Assembly: GCA_024278215.1 (NCBI GenBank)
Contig: JAJRTR010000141.1
Location: forward strand, 1 to 9,475
Source: a bacterium
GTDB lineage: Bacteria; UBP15; UBA6099; JAJRTR01
Reading direction: 5' to 3'
DNA length: 9,475 bases
The notes under the pieces are model-generated. The model was not told the DNA's origin, ran no database searches, and saw nothing but the letters and a program-made list of their open reading frames with translations. The translations under genes and the position numbers were made by a program. How positions within the stretch are numbered: position 1 is the stretch's first letter; every line of letters begins with the position of its first letter. This document shows, piece after piece, positions 5,482 to 9,475 of this stretch.

Positions 5482-6258
5482 ATGAACTGGGGAATGAAAA
5501 ACAGACTTTCGAGAATAATACAGCCCGACACGGGACGATGCCTCATGCTCGCGGTAGACCACGGCTATTTCCAGGGGCCGACGACAGGGCTGCGTAACCT
5601 TGGCGCGACAGTCAACCCGCTGCTGCCGTACGCGGATGCGCTGATGATAACGAGAGGCGCGCTCAAAGGCTGGATACCGCCCGAGACGGGCAAGCCGATT
5701 ATTCTGCGCGTTTCCGGCGGCCCCACTGTGCTCAAAGAACTCTCCAACGAGCTGGTGACGACAACGATCGAGGATGCTATCCGCATCAACGCTTCCGCCA
5801 TCACTTGCTCGGTCTACATCGGCGCGGAGTTCGAAAAGGAAACAATCGCAAACCTTGCGCAGCTCGTAAACGACGGCGAAAAATACGGCATCCCCGTGCT
5901 TTCCGTAACAGCGGTAGGCAGGGATATGGCGCGCGACGCCCGCTTCCTCGGACTCGCCAGCCGCGTTTGCGTCGAGATCGGCGCGCATATCATCAAAACA
6001 TATTACTGCGAAGGTTTCGAGCAGGTTGTGGAAGCGTGCGGAAACGTGCCGGTAGTCATCGCGGGCGGAAAGAAGCTCCCCGAAAAAGAAGCGCTCGAAA
6101 TGGCCGCCGGTGCTCTGTCGTGCGGTGCTGTGGGCGTGGACATGGGGCGAAACATTTTCCAGTCGGACAAACCGGTTGCCATGATAAAAGCGGTACGCGC
6201 CCTTATCCACGAAAAGAAATCTGTCGACGAAGCTTACGAGATGTACCTGAACGGCTGA
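5482..6258 (+). CDS. DeoC/LsrF-family class I (Schiff-base) aldolase
   Basis: A TIM-barrel aldolase closely resembling E. coli LsrF, which as far as I recall acts as a thiolase in autoinducer-2 breakdown, and more distantly archaeal class I fructose-bisphosphate aldolases. I choose ATG 5482 (258 residues), because AGAGGT at 5469-5474 is seven bases away but only one base from the ATG at 5476. Landmarks are NWGMKNRLSRI, LAVDHGYFQGPTTGL (23-37, D26), ITRGAL, RVSGG, VTAVGRDM, IIKTYY with the probable Schiff-base K172, VIAGGKKLPEKEALEM (192-207) and the phosphate-side GVDMGRNIFQS. It lacks about 30 N-terminal residues of E. coli LsrF. No other lsr gene is visible; the next gene is a zinc dehydrogenase, so the substrate is open. 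The family is sure, the reaction is not. Confidence 0.88.
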   Translation: MNWGMKNRLSRIIQPDTGRCLMLAVDHGYFQGPTTGLRNLGATVNPLLPYADALMITRGALKGWIPPETGKPIILRVSGGPTVLKELSNELVTTTIEDAIRINASAITCSVYIGAEFEKETIANLAQLVNDGEKYGIPVLSVTAVGRDMARDARFLGLASRVCVEIGAHIIKTYYCEGFEQVVEACGNVPVVIAGGKKLPEKEALEMAAGALSCGAVGVDMGRNIFQSDKPVAMIKAVRALIHEKKSVDEAYEMYLNG

Positions 6259-6276
6259 GCGAAAAATTCGGTTCTG

Positions 6277-6289
6277 AATCGAGTCGATT
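6277..6289. repeat. 13-bp perfect inverted repeat after the aldolase gene
   Basis: AATCGA-G-TCGATT lies 19 bases past the aldolase stop, with outer GTTC/GAAC arms at 6271-6274 and 6295-6298. There is no T-run. It may be an operator for the downstream dehydrogenase gene or an RNA hairpin. Confidence 0.35.
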
Positions 6290-6405
6290 ATTATGAACCA
6301 TCGTTCCTTTCGGCACCAGGTATGCTTTGGAATGCAAAAACGTAAGTTTTTACAAAATGCAGCTTTTTCGCAGATGCAACGACACATTCGCTGCATTACG
6401 GAAAT

Positions 6406-6439
6406 TTCAGATGCACCGCTGTGAATGATTATATCTGAA
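6406..6439. repeat. Inverted repeat upstream of the zinc dehydrogenase
   Basis: TTCAGAT (6406-6412) and ATCTGAA (6433-6439) are perfect 7-bp arms 20 bases apart, ending 33 bases before the dehydrogenase ATG. CAGATGCA also occurs twice directly (6371-6378 and 6408-6415). I find no convincing promoter hexamers here, so a regulatory role is only possible. Confidence 0.3.
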
Positions 6440-6472
6440 CAATTATGTTTTTACTCTGTACAGGAGCGGACA

Positions 6473-7465
6473 ATGAAAGTTGCAGTCTATTACAATAACA
6501 GCGACGTGCGGATCGAGGAACGCCCGACACCGGAGATCGGCGACGGCGAGATACTCGTCAGGATAATGGCGTCGGGCATCTGCGGCACAGACGCTGTCGA
6601 GTGGTACAGGATCAAAAAAGCGCCGCGCGTGCTGGGCCACGAAATCGCCGGCGAAATTGTGCGGATCGGCAACGAAGTGAAAGGCCTGACGGTCGGCGAC
6701 CGCGTCTTCGTCTCGCATCATGTGCCGTGCTACGACTGCAAATACTGCAATGCCGGCCACCACACCGCCTGCGAAACGCTGCACACAGGCAATTTCGATC
6801 CGGGCGGATTCAGCGAATATGTGCGAGTGCCGGAAATCAACGTCCGGTTCGGCACGTATGCCCTGCCGGAAACGGTGTCATACAGTGAAGGCGCGATGAT
6901 CGAGCCGCTCGCGTGCGCTGTGCGAGCCATGAAAGTCGGTCGCGTTGCGGCGGGCAGCAAAGTGCTCGTGCTCGGCTGCGGGATTTCCGGCATCATGAAC
7001 ATACAGGAAGCAAAGCTGCTGGGCGCGGAAGTCGTCGCGACGGACGTGAGCGGCTGGCGGCTGGAGAAGGCCGGACGATACGGTGCGGACAGGACGGTTC
7101 ACGCGAGCGAAACGCTCCCTGCGGATTTTGATTGCGTGATACTCTGCACAGGCGCTATGCCCGCCGTCGAGCAGGCATTCAGATGCCTGGACCGCAAAGG
7201 CATATTTGTTTTCTTCGCGATCCCCGGCGTCAATCCTGCGATTCCCATTGTGGATTTCTGGCGAAACGAAATGACCGTCACCGCCACTTACGGCGCGGCC
7301 CCGGAAGACCTGGCTGTCTCTCTTTCGCAAATAGCGGACGGAAAAGTCGACATGAAAAGCGTCATCACCCACCGGCTGCCTCTCGACCGAATCCAGGAAG
7401 GTTTCGACATCGTCGCCCGCGCCGGCGAATCTCTCAAAGTTGTTGTATATCCTTTCGGGGTGTAG
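6473..7465 (+). CDS. Zinc-dependent medium-chain alcohol/polyol dehydrogenase
   Basis: A member of the MDR superfamily (sorbitol, threonine and alcohol dehydrogenase branch) that interconverts an alcohol and a ketone or aldehyde with NAD(P). The 330 residues start at ATG 6473 with AGGAG at 6462-6466. Catalytic-zinc ligands are C37 (GICGTD), H56-E57 (GHE) and probably E144 (EPLACAVRA). The structural-zinc cysteines C86, C89, C92 and C100 are all present. The Rossmann fold has LGCGISG (167-173) and D191 after the second strand, which favours NAD over NADP. The C-terminus resembles other sugar dehydrogenases (HRLPLDRIQEGFDI). It follows the aldolase on the same strand after 214 bases, suggesting a shared pathway, such as oxidising a sugar or polyol before or after aldol cleavage; the substrate cannot be read from sequence. 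Confidence 0.9.
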   Translation: MKVAVYYNNSDVRIEERPTPEIGDGEILVRIMASGICGTDAVEWYRIKKAPRVLGHEIAGEIVRIGNEVKGLTVGDRVFVSHHVPCYDCKYCNAGHHTACETLHTGNFDPGGFSEYVRVPEINVRFGTYALPETVSYSEGAMIEPLACAVRAMKVGRVAAGSKVLVLGCGISGIMNIQEAKLLGAEVVATDVSGWRLEKAGRYGADRTVHASETLPADFDCVILCTGAMPAVEQAFRCLDRKGIFVFFAIPGVNPAIPIVDFWRNEMTVTATYGAAPEDLAVSLSQIADGKVDMKSVITHRLPLDRIQEGFDIVARAGESLKVVVYPFGV

Positions 7466-7503
7466 CACGCATCGGCGCAATATGCGGGTTACCGTTCGTA
7501 AGT

Positions 7504-9237
7504 CTACTTTACGGGCTGTGCCTTTTCTGCAACTTCGACTATAAGATCGAGCTTTTCCCTGACTTCATCATCAATCAGCTTCTCCGGAACAAATTCGGCA
7601 AGTACGTGGAAATTCTTTTTATCCATTTCATTGGGCAAATCCAACTTGTCGTAGAATTTTCTGAATAATGGTTCCAGAAAATCATCGCTCGCCTTTACAT
7701 CATCGCTCCATGGAGACAGTCCCTTTAGGTCTTTTAATGAAGTGGAAATCTCATTAATCGATTCTTCCATTCTCTCAGGCCATTCTCTGGTAGAATCAGG
7801 CGTATCAAAAAGGTCCCCAGAACTTCCCACAACTTTGTTCCTGACATAATTCAGCAAAGTCTCTTTTTGACAGAGATAATTCTCGATTTCGTTTTTTTGC
7901 CATTCGGCAAATATCAATTCTTCTTCGGAAGGCGGCAGTTTCTTTTCTAGTCTGTCGAATATAGCGATTCCCACGAGGTCTTTCTTTGCTTCCCGAATGC
8001 CATAAAAATGTTCCTGGGCCTGTCTCGGCTGGTTTCCGACATAATGAACGAATGGGCGTTCAAGGGCTCTCATCGCTTTCTCGTGGTTTAGCTTTGCGGC
8101 GAATGATTTCAGAATCGCGAGATCGGTCGAGCCTTCAAGATACAGGATCCATCCTGTTTGTTCGGCAAGATAATAATGGTCAAAACCTATGTCTTTAAGG
8201 GCTTTAATAACCTGGCTTCCCCTGTTTACTCTGTGGGGCTTACCGACAAAAGCGACAACGACATCTCTGCCGACCGCCACATTCAGCAACTTTTCCGAAT
8301 GGCTTGCCGCGATTATCTGGTTGTTTTTCTTATTAGCGACATCTATTATCACATCATATATTTGTTCCTGCCTGAGAAGTTCAAGATGAGCGTCGGGCTC
8401 GTCGAGCAGAAGCACAGTATCCGGATTAGCGAACATAAAGGATAGAATCAGTAATGTCTGCTGCAGGCCCCTGCCCGAGCAGGAAATGTCGAGATGGATA
8501 TTATTCTCGGAATAGCCCATTGTAATAATGCCTGTGGTTGAACTGAATTTCGGCGCTTCGAGTTTTACCCCGAACAATTTTATAATATATTCAACAAGTT
8601 TATCCCAGTCACTCTTATTTTCTTGAGATATTTTATAACAAAGATTCCTGAGCACTTCAGCAGTTCTGCCTTCGCCGATAAGCCTGTTGATTGAACCTGC
8701 CGTCAATTTATCTTCAATGGTGGTCAACCCGGACATTGGGGGCAGCAAAGCTATGTGGATATTCTCCGCTTCCGCCGGGACAGGCATTCTTTTCTCACCT
8801 TTCGAATCAAGTCGTTTAGGGCGGCAATAAAATGATTCTTCATTTGCATAATAAAACTCGAAGCCACACTTCCATTTTGAATTTCCTGTAACACCCTCAA
8901 GAACTATCTCCACATATATTTTTTCATTTTTAGGTTTACCGGCCTGATCTTTGGAAGAATCTACAACATGCAGGTTTTTCCAGAGAAGTTTTGCGTTTGG
9001 GACTGGTATTGAAATAAGGTCTTTGTAATTTATTGATACGCCGGGTCTTTTCTCAGGCGTTTTCTGGCCTTTCCTTTTATCCGTCCATTTCTTCATTCCG
9101 GCTTCCCAGAGAGTGAGCGCCTGAAGCGCTGTTGATTTTCCCGAATTATTCGGGCCTATGAAAACTACAGGGTTGCCGAGTTCAATTTCTGCTTCCTCGA
9201 AATGCTTGAAATTTCTTACGGTCATTTTATGAAGCAT
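7504..9237 (-). CDS. OLD-family AAA ATPase with C-terminal TOPRIM-like domain
   Basis: The 577 residues resemble overcoming-lysogenization-defect (OLD) proteins: an ABC-type ATPase joined to a TOPRIM nuclease, a class that includes phage-defence effectors. Seen: N-terminal VRNFKHFEEAEIELG; Walker A GPNNSGKST (28-36); signature CSGRGLQQT (253-261); Walker B LLLDEPDAHLE (276-286); switch histidine AASHS (310-314). The TOPRIM-like part has EGSTD (368-372), IAIFDRLEKK (424-433) and NEIENYL (449-455). In the usual D-x-D pair only D428 is present; residue 430 is leucine, so catalysis is uncertain. GGGGAG lies five bases before the ATG. GC content is visibly lower than in the neighbours. It stands alone: no UvrD helicase (Gabija), reverse transcriptase or other defence partner is visible. 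Defence is inference; DNA repair or a plasmid-type role is possible. Confidence 0.85.
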   Translation of the reverse strand: MLHKMTVRNFKHFEEAEIELGNPVVFIGPNNSGKSTALQALTLWEAGMKKWTDKRKGQKTPEKRPGVSINYKDLISIPVPNAKLLWKNLHVVDSSKDQAGKPKNEKIYVEIVLEGVTGNSKWKCGFEFYYANEESFYCRPKRLDSKGEKRMPVPAEAENIHIALLPPMSGLTTIEDKLTAGSINRLIGEGRTAEVLRNLCYKISQENKSDWDKLVEYIIKLFGVKLEAPKFSSTTGIITMGYSENNIHLDISCSGRGLQQTLLILSFMFANPDTVLLLDEPDAHLELLRQEQIYDVIIDVANKKNNQIIAASHSEKLLNVAVGRDVVVAFVGKPHRVNRGSQVIKALKDIGFDHYYLAEQTGWILYLEGSTDLAILKSFAAKLNHEKAMRALERPFVHYVGNQPRQAQEHFYGIREAKKDLVGIAIFDRLEKKLPPSEEELIFAEWQKNEIENYLCQKETLLNYVRNKVVGSSGDLFDTPDSTREWPERMEESINEISTSLKDLKGLSPWSDDVKASDDFLEPLFRKFYDKLDLPNEMDKKNFHVLAEFVPEKLIDDEVREKLDLIVEVAEKAQPVK

Positions 9238-9285
9238 AATTACTCCCCGTTTACTCGATCAACGATAAACATCGGTACTATTCAC

Positions 9286-9291
9286 ATTATA
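9286..9291 (-). promoter_or_regulatory. Possible -10 box of the OLD-family gene
   Basis: On the minus strand a perfect TATAAT lies about 50 bases upstream of the ATG in AT-rich DNA. A TTGTCA (9315-9320) lies 23 bases further upstream, too far for a normal -35, and nothing better is present at 16-18 bases. The promoter is therefore only weakly supported. Confidence 0.35.
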
Positions 9292-9398
9292 CATTAATGG
9301 ATTGTTTGTTTTTATGACAAATGATATTCTGCCGGATAAATGATTTGATATTGTGCCGGAATGCAACATGCGCCCACTTGTTTTCCGCAAGCCCGGCA

Positions 9399-9475
9399 TC
9401 ACAGCCTCTTCAGCAGGATGTCCCTTATGTCGTCGGCGTCGAGTGGAGCCGGGTTGTTTTTCAGGCCCGCGACCG
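9399..9475 (-). CDS. Probable iron-containing alcohol dehydrogenase, C-terminal fragment
   Basis: Entering from the right edge on the minus strand, an open frame encodes VAGLKNNPAPLDADDIRD followed by ILLKRL and a TGA stop at 9399-9401. The NNPxPLxxxDIRxILxxxL pattern is typical of the last residues of group III iron-dependent alcohol dehydrogenases. Its GC-rich codon use matches the housekeeping genes and not the adjacent OLD-family gene. Only 25 codons are visible, so the family assignment is tentative; the 161 bases between it and the OLD gene contain no other recognisable gene. Confidence 0.5.
   Translation of the reverse strand, partial: VAGLKNNPAPLDADDIRDILLKRL

Noticed and set aside
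6336-6351. AAAAAC-GTAA-GTTTTT stem resembling a terminator
   Set aside because: The stem is almost all A-T pairs and too weak to terminate reliably; it lies far past the aldolase stop.
5371-6396. 341-residue minus-strand open frame
   Set aside because: It lies over the well-supported aldolase gene on the other strand and has the His/Arg-rich composition of an antisense shadow of GC-rich coding DNA.
7468-7486. CGCAT/ATGCG hairpin between the convergent dehydrogenase and OLD genes
   Set aside because: Only five base pairs with a nine-base loop and no T-run in either direction, so I do not call it a terminator.
7132-7668. 178-residue plus-strand frame running out of the dehydrogenase gene
   Set aside because: An out-of-frame shadow of the dehydrogenase that reads into the antisense of the OLD-family gene; it has no recognisable domain.
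1-9475. CRISPR arrays, tRNA or rRNA genes, transposases and integrases
   Set aside because: I looked for regularly spaced repeats, conserved RNA gene segments and transposase or integrase motifs and saw none in this window.

Overview
The window looks like a bacterial chromosome segment from an organism with fairly GC-rich coding sequence. The first 4.3 kb carry a classic housekeeping run on the + strand: ffh (5' end cut by the window), rpsP, khpA, rimM, trmD, rplS and lepB. This order is found in many bacterial phyla, so it does not identify the lineage. A lysine/alanine-rich histone H1-like gene follows; such proteins are known in Chlamydiae, Planctomycetes and several uncultured phyla. I would say 'uncultured bacterium' and not name a phylum.

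Layout. 3-2802: SRP GTPase, ribosomal protein S16, a KH RNA-binding protein, 16S maturation factor RimM and tRNA m1G37 methyltransferase; khpA/rimM and rimM/trmD overlap by ATGA. 2803-3013: an intra-operon gap with hairpins, a palindromic repeat and a possible rplS leader. 3014-4304: L19 and a type I signal peptidase with an unusual N-terminal Ig-like extension. 4305-4624: AT-rich spacer ending in a strong promoter overlaid by three palindromes. 4625-4882: histone H1-like protein, convergent with rpsT (4991-5260, minus strand), with a bidirectional terminator between them. 5302-5426: two divergent promoters. 5482-7465: an LsrF/DeoC-type Schiff-base aldolase and a zinc-dependent medium-chain dehydrogenase, probably one carbohydrate or polyol pathway. 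7504-9237 (minus): a low-GC OLD-family ATPase/TOPRIM protein, a candidate defence gene. 9399-9475 (minus): probable C-terminus of an iron-containing alcohol dehydrogenase.

How it fits together. The left half supports translation and protein export: SRP targeting, ribosome assembly and maturation, tRNA modification that protects the reading frame, and signal peptide removal. The right half is accessory: metabolic enzymes plus one gene of clearly different composition lying between two dehydrogenase genes. I found no complete new multigene system. The best leads are the signal peptidase extension, the palindrome-covered histone promoter with an internally duplicated histone, and the lone OLD protein with an incomplete TOPRIM acidic pair.
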